Numbered from the stretch's first letter, positions 33,365 to 42,463 are shown. The stretch is 64,000 nucleotides of DNA from Saccharomonospora sp. NB11 (GCF_015910535.1 NZ_JACBJG010000013.1:62001-126000), one strand, 5' to 3'. Program-made: numbers and translations. Notes: generated by a model not told the origin, from the letters alone.

Positions 33365-34153
33365 GTGGTATCTCCGTCCGAGAGTTCCGGCGCGTTCCGC
33401 CGGTACGCACCCCGCCCGTACGCGCGGGCTCGCATCCTGGTGTTCCCGCACGGTGGGGGGAGCGCGAGCTACCACCGGTCCTGGGCCACGGCGGCGCCGT
33501 GGGACGTCGAGCTGCTCGTCGCGCAGTATCCGGGCCGGGAGGACAGGTACTCCGAGCCCGTGCCGAGCGACATGCAGTCCCTCGCCGACTCGCTCGCCGC
33601 CGACGTGCCCCGAGACGGGTTACCCCGTCCGCTGGTCCTGTTCGGACACAGCATGGGATCGCTCGCGGCGTACGAGGTCGCGCGCCGCCTCTCGGAGGCG
33701 GGCACGCCGCCTGCGGCGTTGGTGGTCTCCGGGCATCCGGCACCGGAGCTGACCCGGCCGGGTCGGCTGCACCTGGCCACCGACGACGAGCTGGTGGAGG
33801 AACTGCGCCGCACCGAGGCCACGCACGTCGACATCCTCGACAACCCGTCGCTGGTCGCGGCGTTCCTGCCGATCATCAGGGCCGACTACCGCCTGAGCGA
33901 GACCTATCGTCCGGCTCCCGGTCCGTTGCTGAAGGTCCCGGTCACCGTGCTGTACGGCGATCGGGACCCCGAGGTTGACACTCGGGAGGCCGAGGGATGG
34001 CGGTCGGTCACCGAGGACTCGTGCGAGCTCACGGTCTTCGAGGGCGGTCATTTCTATCTGGACCGACACCGTGACGCGGTGGTGGAACTGCTCGTGTCCT
34101 GCGCACGTGCCGCGTGCGGGGCGACGACCGCGCCGTGGCCGTCGGCTCCCTGA
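33365..34153 (+). CDS. type II thioesterase (PchC/YbtT-like)
   Basis: A 262-residue external thioesterase that clears wrong or stalled groups from NRPS carriers. It has ARILVFPHGGGSASYHRSW, VLFGHSMGSLAAYE with the Ser nucleophile, YGDRDPEV and GGHFYLDRH with the catalytic His. The start is GTG 33365 with GAGG upstream, 9 bases after the transporter stop. Codon 86 (33620-33622) is TTA, a rare leucine codon here. Its position at the end of the NRPS-reductase-transporter run matches the editing thioesterases of siderophore clusters. Confidence 0.9.
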   Translation: MVSPSESSGAFRRYAPRPYARARILVFPHGGGSASYHRSWATAAPWDVELLVAQYPGREDRYSEPVPSDMQSLADSLAADVPRDGLPRPLVLFGHSMGSLAAYEVARRLSEAGTPPAALVVSGHPAPELTRPGRLHLATDDELVEELRRTEATHVDILDNPSLVAAFLPIIRADYRLSETYRPAPGPLLKVPVTVLYGDRDPEVDTREAEGWRSVTEDSCELTVFEGGHFYLDRHRDAVVELLVSCARAACGATTAPWPSAP

Positions 34154-34345
34154 CCGCGAGAATTCGTTCGCGGCAATTCGGGCGTGCGATTCTCACGTCG
34201 GTTGGGGTGGAACGAACATTGTGACTCCGGCGTCGCCATTGGCACCATGGCTGTGTTCGGCGGTTCGCTCGTGTGATTTTCGGCGAGCGACGTCGTCGTC
34301 GAATCACTGGGACGAGCGCGCAGAACTGCGAAACGGGGTTTGACA

Positions 34346-36187
34346 ATGTGCGGGATCACGGGCTGGGTGTCGTTCGAATCCGATCTGTCGCGCCGGGCCG
34401 ACGTGCTCGACGCGATGACCGAGACGATGTCCGACCGTGGCCCGGACAGCAGCGGCACGTATCTGCGACAGCGCGTGGGACTGGGCCACCGTCGCCTCGC
34501 CGTCATCGACCTGCCCGGTGGCGCGCAGCCGATGAGTGTGGACACTCCGGCGGGCGAGGTCGCGCTCGTGTATTCCGGTGAGGTCTACAATTTTCGCGAA
34601 CTGCGTGAGCAGCTCGTGTCGAATGGTCACTCGTTCCGGACGGACAGCGACACCGAGGTCGTTCTCCGCGCCTATCTGGAGTGGGGCGAGAAGCTGGTCG
34701 ACCGGCTCGTCGGAATGTACGCCTTCGCGATCTGGGATGAGCGGGAACAGCGACTGCTCCTGGTGCGCGACCGATTGGGAATCAAGCCGCTCTACTTCTA
34801 CCCGACGCCCGACGGCGTGGTCTTCGGGTCCGAGCCGAAGGCGATCCTGGCGAACCCGATGGTGCGCAACGTGGTCGACCTCGACGGGCTGCGGGAACTG
34901 TTCGCCCAGACCAAGACCCCCGGCTGGGCGTTGTGGAAGGGCATGCACGACATGCAGCCCGGCACGTTCGTCAGCGTCGACCGCGACGGCCTGCGGCAGC
35001 GGACCTACTGGAAGCTGAGCGCCACCGAGCACACCGACGGCCGGGACGAGACCGTGGCTCGCGTGCGGGAGCTGCTCACCGACATCGTCGAGCACCAGCT
35101 CATCTCGGACGTCCCGCAGTGTGTCCTGCTCTCGGGAGGGCTCGACTCCAGCTCCATCACCGCGCTGGCCGCCGAGCGGCTCGGCCTGCGGGGCGAGCAG
35201 GTACGCAGCTTCGCGGTGAACTTCGGCGAGGAGGACAACTTCGTCCCGGACGAGCTGCGGGAGACCCCCGACGCGCCGTTCGTGCGGGACGTGGTGGCGC
35301 ACGTGCGGTCGCAGCACCGGGACGTGCTGCTCGATCCGGCGGCCATCTCCGACCCCTCCGTGCGGCGAGCCACCGTCGCCGCCCGCGACATCCCGGTCGG
35401 GTTCGGCGACCTCGACAGCTCGCTTTACCTGCTGTTCAAGGGCATCCGGGAACACTCGACGGTCGCCCTGTCCGGGGAGGCCGCCGACGAGGTGTTCGGC
35501 GGTTACCCGTGGTTCCACCACGAGGCCATGCGGAACGTCGAAACGTTCCCGTGGATGGCGGCCATTCCGCCGATGGGGCTCGCCGCTCGATCCGACCACA
35601 TCGAACGCGGGCTGGCCCGACGACTCGACGTCGCCACCTACACCGCCGACCAGTACTCGACCGCGCTCGCGGAGGTCGAACACCTGGACGGCGAGTCCGA
35701 GGCGGAACGGCGGATGCGGACGCTGTGCCACCTGCACCTGACGCGATTCATGCGCACGCTGCTCGACCGCAAGGACCGGTTGTCGATGGCGGTGGGTCTG
35801 GAGGTTCGGGTTCCGTTCTGCGACCACCGGCTCGTGGAGTACGTCTACAACACGCCGTGGGAGCTGAAGGCGTTCGACGGCCGGGAGAAGAGCCTGTTGC
35901 GACACGCCGCCTCCCACGTGCTGCCGCGGTCGGTGGTGGAGCGGGTGAAGAGCCCGTACCCGTCGCCGCAGAACCCCCAGTACGCGGCGTTGTTGCAGCA
36001 GCAGATCAAGGAACTCGTCGCGGAGCCCGACGCCCCGGTGTTCGCGCTGGTCGACCGCGGCTGGGCGCAGCAGGCCGTGGAGCAGGACCCGACCACGGTG
36101 TCCATGGGCGCCCGGGCGAACCTCGAACGGGTGCTGGACCTGCACACGTGGTTGGAGCTGCACTCGCCCGAGCTCGACCTGGGCTGA
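34346..36187 (+). CDS. asnB: asparagine synthetase B-type amidotransferase
   Basis: A 613-residue glutamine-dependent amide synthetase. After removal of Met the N terminus is Cys (MCGITGW), the glutaminase nucleophile, which fixes the start at ATG 34346 and not the TTG six bases earlier. The synthetase half has LLSGGLDSSSITAL (pyrophosphate loop) and LSGEAADEVFGGY. It lies 192 bases after the thioesterase on the same strand. It could be a housekeeping asparagine synthetase, but its position at the end of the cluster suggests it may amidate a carboxylate of the product, as AsnB homologues do in several antibiotic pathways. Confidence 0.9.
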   Translation: MCGITGWVSFESDLSRRADVLDAMTETMSDRGPDSSGTYLRQRVGLGHRRLAVIDLPGGAQPMSVDTPAGEVALVYSGEVYNFRELREQLVSNGHSFRTDSDTEVVLRAYLEWGEKLVDRLVGMYAFAIWDEREQRLLLVRDRLGIKPLYFYPTPDGVVFGSEPKAILANPMVRNVVDLDGLRELFAQTKTPGWALWKGMHDMQPGTFVSVDRDGLRQRTYWKLSATEHTDGRDETVARVRELLTDIVEHQLISDVPQCVLLSGGLDSSSITALAAERLGLRGEQVRSFAVNFGEEDNFVPDELRETPDAPFVRDVVAHVRSQHRDVLLDPAAISDPSVRRATVAARDIPVGFGDLDSSLYLLFKGIREHSTVALSGEAADEVFGGYPWFHHEAMRNVETFPWMAAIPPMGLAARSDHIERGLARRLDVATYTADQYSTALAEVEHLDGESEAERRMRTLCHLHLTRFMRTLLDRKDRLSMAVGLEVRVPFCDHRLVEYVYNTPWELKAFDGREKSLLRHAASHVLPRSVVERVKSPYPSPQNPQYAALLQQQIKELVAEPDAPVFALVDRGWAQQAVEQDPTTVSMGARANLERVLDLHTWLELHSPELDLG

Positions 36188-36214
36188 CCTCGCCCCAGGC
36201 CGCCGTGCCCGGCG

Positions 36215-36901
36215 TCAGCGGAGGGCGTCGGGCACGGTCTCGGACTGCAACAACCCGGCCACGACGGCGCGCAGCCCCCACCGGTGTGTGTCGCGGGCGT
36301 TCAGGTCTTCCCAGCGGTCGGCGAGTGCCGCCAATCGGGGATGGGTGCCCGCGGTCAGGTTCGCGACGACCTCGTTCTGGTGCACCGGCGTGGTGGAGCG
36401 GGCGCGGCGCCGGGTGCGGTTCAGGCGGATGATGAGGTCGCCGACGATGTAGTACCAGATCGCGCGGTAGACGTGGAACGCCTCGTCGAGGGTGCAGCCG
36501 GCCTCGACGGCGGCGTCGATCATCTCCTCGACGATCCACAGCGCTGAAGGGCCGATCAGGTCGTCGCCGGTCAGGACGTCGACGATCCACAGATGTTCGG
36601 ACAGCAGTTCGTGGAGCAGGATCGCCGCGGCCACGAGGCGTTCGCGTGGGTCGTCGGGGAAGTCGGGCCGGGTCATCCGCCGGGCGTGGGTCTCCATCAC
36701 CAGCAGCAGCAACTCGTCCTTGTCCCGCACGTGGTGGTACAGCGCCATGGGCGTGCTGCCGAGTTCGGTGGCCAGGCGTCGCATCGACAACTTCTCCGGG
36801 CCGTCGGTGCGGAGGATGCGGTCGGCGGCGGCCACGATCGCGTCGAGCGACAGGCGCGGGGGCCGACCGACACCCCGACTGCGAGGTACCTCAGCAGGCA
36901 T
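36215..36901 (-). CDS. TetR-family repressor
   Basis: A 228-residue TetR-type regulator. The N-terminal helix-turn-helix reads LSMRRLATELGSTPMALYHHVRDKDELLLLV, a standard pattern, here in pieces: MRRLATELGSTPMALYHHV then DKDELL. The C-terminal part is a helical ligand pocket. ATG 36901 follows GGGGAGG. It lies downstream of the MFS gene on the same strand, separated by a strong hairpin. It resembles the regulator at 38582 in length and domain text, so the locus has two related repressors around one pump. Confidence 0.88.
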   Translation of the reverse strand: MPAEVPRSRGVGRPPRLSLDAIVAAADRILRTDGPEKLSMRRLATELGSTPMALYHHVRDKDELLLLVMETHARRMTRPDFPDDPRERLVAAAILLHELLSEHLWIVDVLTGDDLIGPSALWIVEEMIDAAVEAGCTLDEAFHVYRAIWYYIVGDLIIRLNRTRRRARSTTPVHQNEVVANLTAGTHPRLAALADRWEDLNARDTHRWGLRAVVAGLLQSETVPDALR

Positions 36902-36925
36902 CCTGCCATCCTCCCCGAACGGGTC

Positions 36926-36960
36926 GGGCCGCTGCCGGGCAGGGTTTCCGGCAGCGGCCC
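36926..36960 (-). terminator. strong hairpin terminator after MFS gene
   Basis: A perfect 13-bp inverted repeat (GGGCCGCTGCCGG at 36926-36938 and CCGGCAGCGGCCC at 36948-36960) with a 9-base loop, 18 bases after the stop of the MFS gene and before the TetR start. It should end the pump transcript. Confidence 0.75.
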
Positions 36961-36978
36961 GAGTCGATGAGCGAGACG

Positions 36979-38436
36979 TCAGTCGGCGCTCGCGACCGCG
37001 TCCTTCTCCGGCTCCGCCTCGTTGGTGCGAGGCAGCACGGTGAACGCGATGACAGCCGCGGCGACCAGGAGCACGGCGCAGATCGTCATGCCCAACCCGT
37101 AGCCGTCGGCGAGCGCCTGGGGCGTGGTCTGCCCGTCCGTGTGCTGGTAGGCGGCGGTGCCGAGTGCGGCCAGCCCGAGCGAGGCACCGATCTGACGAGT
37201 GCTGTTGAGCAGGCCGGAGGCGGTGCCCGTCTCGTGCGGCGCGACGCCCACGGTGGCGGTCGAGACGACCGGGCCGAGGCACAGACCGAACCCGAGGCTC
37301 GTCACGATCGACGGGCCGAGCACGTCGGCCGCGAACGAGCCGTCGGCGCTGAGCAGGCCGAACCACGCGAACCCGACCGCCGTCAGCAGACCACCGGCGA
37401 CGAGCAGGGTCCGCCGGGGAACCTTGTAGCCGAGCTTGATCGCGACGACGGAGCCGACGACCACGCCGATCGCGAACGGCAGGCACTGGAGACCGGTCAA
37501 GGCCGGGCCGCTGTCCAGGACTCGCTGCAGATAGAGCGACACGAAGTAGAAGGCCGAGGCCATCGCCGCGCCGAGCAGCAGGTTGAAGGCGTTGGCTCCG
37601 GCGACGGAGCGGTTGGCGAACAGCCCGAGCCGCACCAGCGGGTCGCGGTTGGTGGTGCGCTCGACGGCGAGGAACACGGCCAGCAGCACGACGGCCACCG
37701 CCAGCGTGACGATCGTGGTCGCCGACGTCCACGCGTACTGCTCGGTGCGCACGATGCCGAACACGAGCAACGTCATGCCCGCGGTGGCCAGCACGGCCCC
37801 GAGGACGTCGGGACGGCCCCGGCGGGTGGGCGCCGGGTCGGGTGCGACGCCACGCATGGCCAGCGCCAGCGCGCAGGCGGCCATCGGCACCATCACGAAC
37901 ATCACCCACTGCCAGCCGGCGTACTCGGTGAGCGCGCCGCCGATCAGCACGCCGAGCGCACCGCCCGCGGCGTTCATCGCGCTCCACACACCGAACGCCT
38001 TCACCCGGGCCTTGCCGCTGGGGAAGGTGGCCGTGAGCAGCGCGAGCGCGGCCGGGGCGAGTGCCGCGGCACCGATGCCCTGGACGGCCCGCGCGGCCAC
38101 CAGGTGTCCGGGGACCTGCGAGAACCCGCCGAGCAGGGAGGCGAGCGCGAAGACGGCGAGTCCGGTCAGCAGGACCCGCTTGTGGCCGTACCGGTCGGCG
38201 AGCTTGCCGCCGAGGAGGAGCAGCCCACCGAAAGTGAGGGCGTAGGCATGGATCACCCAGGTCAGGCCCACGTCACTGAAGCCGAGGGCGCGGTCGATCT
38301 CCGGGAGACCGACGTTCACCACCGTGAGGTCCACGGACACCATGAACTGCACGACCGCGACTGCGGCGAGGGTGAGACCGGGGCTCGCGCCCCGTGTCAC
38401 AGCCGACCGACCACCTGCTGACTCCGTCTGTGTCAC
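36979..38436 (-). CDS. MFS efflux transporter, DHA2 (14-helix) type
   Basis: A 485-residue major facilitator protein with about 14 hydrophobic segments. It shows the motif near the first loop (GGKLADRYGHKRVL), motif C-like GGALGVLIGGAL and late GTASGLLNSTRQIGASLG, typical of drug:H+ antiporters such as EmrB/QacA. The start is GTG 38436. It is divergent from the TetR gene at 38582, with a palindromic operator between them. It probably exports a toxic compound or antibiotic; a link to the NRPS product is possible but not shown. Confidence 0.9.
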   Translation of the reverse strand: MTQTESAGGRSAVTRGASPGLTLAAVAVVQFMVSVDLTVVNVGLPEIDRALGFSDVGLTWVIHAYALTFGGLLLLGGKLADRYGHKRVLLTGLAVFALASLLGGFSQVPGHLVAARAVQGIGAAALAPAALALLTATFPSGKARVKAFGVWSAMNAAGGALGVLIGGALTEYAGWQWVMFVMVPMAACALALAMRGVAPDPAPTRRGRPDVLGAVLATAGMTLLVFGIVRTEQYAWTSATTIVTLAVAVVLLAVFLAVERTTNRDPLVRLGLFANRSVAGANAFNLLLGAAMASAFYFVSLYLQRVLDSGPALTGLQCLPFAIGVVVGSVVAIKLGYKVPRRTLLVAGGLLTAVGFAWFGLLSADGSFAADVLGPSIVTSLGFGLCLGPVVSTATVGVAPHETGTASGLLNSTRQIGASLGLAALGTAAYQHTDGQTTPQALADGYGLGMTICAVLLVAAAVIAFTVLPRTNEAEPEKDAVASAD

Positions 38437-38470
38437 CGCTATCCAGTCCTTCTACCTTGCTACGGACACC

Positions 38471-38490
38471 TTTTCGAACGCGTTCCAAAA
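38471..38490. promoter_or_regulatory. 20-bp palindromic TetR operator
   Basis: TTTTCGAACGCGTTCCAAAA is symmetric at 9 of 10 positions. It lies 34 bases upstream of the MFS start and 91 bases upstream of the divergent TetR gene, exactly where a TetR operator controlling both would sit. Confidence 0.75.
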
Positions 38491-38581
38491 GTAGCACCGG
38501 GCGCGGCCGACTGTCGACCGCGATGGGGACGGCGGCAGTCGGTGACGCTGCCGGTCGGCGGGAGCGAGGCATGATGGAGTG

Positions 38582-39295
38582 ATGCCCCGACGCAACGAAT
38601 CCGGGCGGACCGGTCGGCCGCCGCTGACCTCGCGTGCGCAGATCCTGGCCGCGGCCCGACGGCTCATCGACCGCAACGGCTGGGAGAGCCTGACCATCCG
38701 CCAGCTCGCCGCCGAACTGGGTATCGGAGCCACGACGCTGTACCACCACGTGCGGGGCAAGGAGGATCTGCTGCTCCTGCTCATCCGGGAGTACGCGGAT
38801 CAGATCTCGCAGCCCGAGCTGCCGGAGGACCCGCGGGAGCGCATCGTCGTGGCGGCCACGGTCATCCACGACGCGCTGGCAGCCTGGCCGTGGGCGGCGG
38901 AGGTGCTCACCGCGGACGGTTTCATCGCCCGGCTCGGGGAGCCCGCGCTCCGACTGGTGGAGGCGATCGTCGGCGGGGCGGTCGCCGCGGGCTGCACGCC
39001 CGAACAGGCGGTGCACGTCTTCCGCAGCCTCTGGTACTACACGGTCGGGGAGATCCTCGTCCGGGCGCACTCGGCCCGTGGATCGGTGGGCGACGGCGAG
39101 CAGGCCGCGCGGGCGGACGCCGAGCGCGCGGACTTCTTCGGGGGCATCGACGCCGAGTCGCTGCCGCAGCTCGCCGCGCTGGGAGGGAAGTGGGCGACGC
39201 TTGCGTCGCAGGACACCTACGGTGCGGGGTTGCGGGCCTTCGTCGACGGACTACTGGCCAGGGCGGGACGACCGCAGGAGTGGGAGAGCGCGTAG
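38582..39295 (+). CDS. TetR-family repressor of the MFS pump
   Basis: A 237-residue TetR-type regulator with the helix-turn-helix LTIRQLAAELGIGATTLYHH. The C-terminal ligand domain is helical. Start ATG 38582 or GTG 38579; the first residues (PRRNESGRTGRPP) form a basic arm. It is divergent from the MFS gene and shares an intergenic palindrome with it, the classical layout of an autoregulated efflux repressor. Confidence 0.9.
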   Translation: MPRRNESGRTGRPPLTSRAQILAAARRLIDRNGWESLTIRQLAAELGIGATTLYHHVRGKEDLLLLLIREYADQISQPELPEDPRERIVVAATVIHDALAAWPWAAEVLTADGFIARLGEPALRLVEAIVGGAVAAGCTPEQAVHVFRSLWYYTVGEILVRAHSARGSVGDGEQAARADAERADFFGGIDAESLPQLAALGGKWATLASQDTYGAGLRAFVDGLLARAGRPQEWESA

Positions 39296-39304
39296 CGCGC
39301 GAAA

Positions 39305-39339
39305 CGTCCGGCGGACGCGACGCGCGCATCCGCCGGACG
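39305..39339. terminator. hairpin between convergent genes
   Basis: Perfect 11-bp inverted repeat (CGTCCGGCGGA at 39305-39315 and TCCGCCGGACG at 39329-39339) located 9 bases after the TetR stop and before the convergent lipoprotein gene. It likely terminates both. Confidence 0.7.
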
Positions 39340-39372
39340 AGGCCGCCGGTTCACCGAGCGGCCGACATCAGC

Positions 39373-40020
39373 TCACTTGGTCCAGACGATGGGGTCGTCG
39401 GAGTAGTCGTCCGAGTCGTCGAACTCGGCAGCCACGACGTCGACGCCGTCGCGCGAGGCCTGGAGCGAGCAGGACTCGTACGTGGCGCCCGCGGTGGTGA
39501 AGTCGCGGTCAGCGCTTTCGCTCTCGCACTTGCCCTCGATCTTGCCGCTGATGACGACGCCCGTGCCGCGGCCGTCGGCGGTCTGTGCGCGCAGGCGCAA
39601 CGAGCTGTAGGCGAGGTCGGTGCCCTCGACGTTCTCCACGGTGAACTTGATGTAGTAGGGCACGAGGCCCTCGGCGCGGTCGCCGAACTGGGCCAGGTCG
39701 GCGGGGTCACCCTTCTCGATGTCGGTGACGGTGATGGCGATGGTGCCGCTCTTGTCCTTGCCGTAGGTGTACGGGACGGTGGCGGTCTCGCCGACCTTCA
39801 GTTCGGTGCCGGGAGGCGTGATCTCGCCCGGAGCGGCACCGGTGTCGTCGGCGGGTTCCTCGGCGGCCGACGACTCGGGCGACTCGGCCACCGACGAGGA
39901 GGCGGAGGTGGGCATCGTGTCGGTGTCGGTCGAGCCGTCCTCGTCGCCGCCACAGGCCGCCAGGCCGAACGCGAGGGTGGTGGCGGTGACGGCGGTCAGG
40001 GCGATGCGTCGCTTCTGCAC
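39373..40020 (-). CDS. secreted lipoprotein of unknown function
   Basis: A 215-residue lipoprotein. The signal peptide is MQKRRIALTAVTATTLAFGL with lipobox LAAC, followed by an acidic Ser/Thr/Glu-rich linker to about residue 60. The rest is a beta-rich domain (GETATVPYTYGKDKSGTIAI) like the DUF4352-type immunoglobulin-like domain of actinobacterial lipoproteins. It has two Cys (KCESE and ESCSLQ) that may pair. The start is GTG 40020 with GGAAGTGA upstream. No functional link to its neighbours is visible. Confidence 0.85.
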   Translation of the reverse strand: MQKRRIALTAVTATTLAFGLAACGGDEDGSTDTDTMPTSASSSVAESPESSAAEEPADDTGAAPGEITPPGTELKVGETATVPYTYGKDKSGTIAITVTDIEKGDPADLAQFGDRAEGLVPYYIKFTVENVEGTDLAYSSLRLRAQTADGRGTGVVISGKIEGKCESESADRDFTTAGATYESCSLQASRDGVDVVAAEFDDSDDYSDDPIVWTK

Positions 40021-40211
40021 AGTGGTTCACTTCCGTTCGAACGCGAGCGAGATGTCCCGGTTCGGACTCTGCGGGGGGCCATCTCGACCCGTTCCGGCGA
40101 GATGTGTGATCCAGACCAAGTTCCCGGGTCGCCGATACGAACGCCCTGCTACAGGCCGGTGACCGAGGGAGTCGATCAGTAGCCGAAGGTGCCCGACCGA
40201 ATACGGCGTGC

Positions 40212-41306
40212 TCAGTCGTCCGGCGCCCACTCGACCCGGTGTTCGGCGTCCGGATCGGTGAAGTCCAGCAACCGGTACGCCTCGGCCTCCACGGCCGAGC
40301 GTCGCGCCGGGTCGATCGTCCGAAAGGGACGGACCGTGAGGGTGGCGAGCTTTCGGGTCGCGGTCGTCGTCCAACTCGCGGCCACGGTGCCGTCGAGCAG
40401 GACCGTCGCGGCCACGGCCGCGCCCCGACAGACGCGACGGCGCACGTCCTCGCTCATGATCCGCGTGCGGTCGGCGTGGGCGAGCAACGTCGCGTCGAAC
40501 TCCGGCAGCAGCCGAACTGGACATTCGATGTCGACGTCGGGAAGCGGCGCGCCCTCGACGTCGAACACCTCACGGCCGTGCTCGTCGGTGTGCCGGACCA
40601 ACTCCGGCCGTAGGTCCTCGAACGCTTCCGCCAGCCCGCCGATCCCCGACCACGTCCGCGCGTCGGCCACCGAGGCCGGGCCGAAGGCGTGCAGGTATCG
40701 CACCACGAGTCTGCGGGCTTCCTCGGCCGTGGGTATGGCGGGGACGCCGAGCGGCTCGGCCGAGGCGAACGGCGTGGCGCCGTGGACGTTCCAGGTACCG
40801 CTCGGAGCCGGATGCACCACCGGCAGCAGGTACTGCACCGACGTGGCGAGCACACCCGGCTCCACGGACGGCCACCGCTCGGCGAGCAGCCGACCCAGCT
40901 CGGGCCGGGTCGACACGCGCCCGTCGGCCAGGAACCGACGGGCTTCGGCGACGAGTGCGTCGAGGTCGACCTCGGCGGTCCGGCGTCCGAAGGCGTTGCG
41001 CTGCACGCGGCGCAACAGCGGTGCCACGAGCGGGCGCACCAACCGGAAGTCGGCCACCGACAGCAGGTGCTGTGTGCCTCGCAGCGACGTCGACCGCACG
41101 ACCGTTCCGTCCTCGACGGCGCGCGTGAGGTGCTCCTTGGTGAAGCCTTCGACCCGATTCCACAGCGCGAGGTACGGCGGATTCGGGTTCTGGGCGTTCA
41201 GCCCGAGGACGCGCTCGACGGCGTCGACGACCGACAGCGACTCGCGCCTCGTCAGGAGTTGGCGCGCGAGGAGGGCTCGGCCGAGGCGGCGTGCGGAGAG
41301 CCTCAC
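40212..41306 (-). CDS. winged-helix protein, YcaQ/AlkZ-type DNA glycosylase family
   Basis: A 364-residue protein of the winged-helix HTH_42 family that includes AlkZ and YcaQ, glycosylases that unhook DNA cross-links or azinomycin-type adducts. It has the N-terminal region [20 protein letters not shown] (the QxQ/NxQ position is NAQ), tandem winged-helix text and [18 protein letters not shown] near the end. GTG 41306 overlaps the epoxide hydrolase stop. Members near antibiotic clusters can be self-resistance proteins; here that is only a possibility. Confidence 0.8.
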   Translation of the reverse strand: MRLSARRLGRALLARQLLTRRESLSVVDAVERVLGLNAQNPNPPYLALWNRVEGFTKEHLTRAVEDGTVVRSTSLRGTQHLLSVADFRLVRPLVAPLLRRVQRNAFGRRTAEVDLDALVAEARRFLADGRVSTRPELGRLLAERWPSVEPGVLATSVQYLLPVVHPAPSGTWNVHGATPFASAEPLGVPAIPTAEEARRLVVRYLHAFGPASVADARTWSGIGGLAEAFEDLRPELVRHTDEHGREVFDVEGAPLPDVDIECPVRLLPEFDATLLAHADRTRIMSEDVRRRVCRGAAVAATVLLDGTVAASWTTTATRKLATLTVRPFRTIDPARRSAVEAEAYRLLDFTDPDAEHRVEWAPDD

Positions 41307-42463
41307 GGCACGTCCGCGAGGAACTGTCGCACGTCCTGCACCAGCGCGTCCGGCTCCTCCATGGCCAGGAAGTGTCCCCCGGTGTCGAGTTCGGTCCACC
41401 GGACGATCGGGTGGTCCCGCTCGGCCCACGCGCGCACGGTCACGTCGTGGGCGGACAGGAGCACACCGGTGGGCACCGTGCTCCGTGCGGGAGCTGCGTC
41501 GTCGGGCGCCTGCGCCCAGTCCACGGCCGACATCTCCTCGTAGTACACCTGCGCGGCCGAGGCCGCAGTGCCGGTGAACCAGTAGAGGCTCACGTCGGTG
41601 AGCAGGTGGTCACGGTCCACGCACTGCTCGGGCAGGGCGACCTCCGGGTGGGTCAGCTCCTTGAACTTCTCCACGATCCAGGCCAGTTGCCCCACGGGCG
41701 AGTCCGTCAGTCCATACGCGACTGTCTGAGGTCGCTTGGCGTTGCACTGGAGGTAGGCGTCGTTGTGGTGCTGCATCCGATCCCACCGGGCGAGGTCACG
41801 CTCGTCGAGAGCGTCGAACTCGCCGTCGGCTCCGGTCGGGAAGCTGAGCATGGCGCTGACGTGCACGGCGCGAACGGACTCGGGTCGGACGCGGCCGAGG
41901 GCCAGCGCCACCCAGGAACCCGTGTCGTAGCCGTGGACGGCGTAGCGGTGGTGGCCGAGTCGGTGCATGACGGTGTCCAGCAGCTCCGCCATTCGCGTCG
42001 CGTCGACGCCCGGTCCCGCGAGCGGAGTCGAGAACCCGAAGCCGGGAAGCGACGGCACGACCACGTGGCACGCGTCGGACGCCGTGCCGCCGTGTGCGGT
42101 CGGGTTCACGAGTGGGTCGATCACGCGCAGGAAGTCGGTGACGTTGCCGGGCCAGCCGTGCAGCAACAGCAGCGGCGTCGCGTCCGGTTCGGACGAGCGG
42201 ATGTGCAGAAAGTGGATCAGTTGGTTCTCCACTGTCGTGACGAACTGGGGCAGGTCGTTGAGCGCGGCCTCGTGTCGCCGCCAGTCGTATCCGGTGCGCC
42301 AGTACTCGGCCAGGTCGCGCAGGTAGTCGACGGGTACCCCGCGAGTCCAGCCGACCCCCGGCAGCTCGCTCGGCCACCGGGTTGCGGCGAGCCGGGTGGC
42401 GAGGTCGTCGAGCTGCTCCTGGGGAACGTGCACACGGAACGGTCGGATGTCGTCATCGGTCAT
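41303..42463 (-). CDS. epoxide hydrolase (EHN-type alpha/beta hydrolase)
   Basis: A 386-residue epoxide hydrolase. The N-terminal EHN domain begins [17 protein letters not shown] and includes [13 protein letters not shown]. The oxyanion motif is [10 protein letters not shown] and the nucleophile is Asp in VHGYDTGSW, which distinguishes it from serine hydrolases. The charge-relay His is in [12 protein letters not shown]. Start ATG 42463. It is coupled to the YcaQ-like gene by a 4-base overlap. It probably detoxifies epoxides or serves a small biosynthetic step. Confidence 0.9.
   Translation of the reverse strand: MTDDDIRPFRVHVPQEQLDDLATRLAATRWPSELPGVGWTRGVPVDYLRDLAEYWRTGYDWRRHEAALNDLPQFVTTVENQLIHFLHIRSSEPDATPLLLLHGWPGNVTDFLRVIDPLVNPTAHGGTASDACHVVVPSLPGFGFSTPLAGPGVDATRMAELLDTVMHRLGHHRYAVHGYDTGSWVALALGRVRPESVRAVHVSAMLSFPTGADGEFDALDERDLARWDRMQHHNDAYLQCNAKRPQTVAYGLTDSPVGQLAWIVEKFKELTHPEVALPEQCVDRDHLLTDVSLYWFTGTAASAAQVYYEEMSAVDWAQAPDDAAPARSTVPTGVLLSAHDVTVRAWAERDHPIVRWTELDTGGHFLAMEEPDALVQDVRQFLADVP

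Noticed and set aside
6434-34345. Canonical IdeR/DmdR iron boxes before cluster genes
   Set aside because: No good match to TTAGGTTAGGCTAACCTAA was found by eye in the intergenic gaps; a weight-matrix scan would be decisive.
1-36187. Salicylate or 2,3-dihydroxybenzoate synthase for a normal pyochelin-type starter
   Set aside because: No isochorismate synthase, MbtI/Irp9-like or DHB dehydrogenase text is present in the window, so a salicylate starter is not supported by local genes.
36646-38421. 591-codon plus-strand frame opposite the MFS gene
   Set aside because: Composition dominated by Gly, Arg, Glu and His with no motif; the MFS protein has clear membrane helices.
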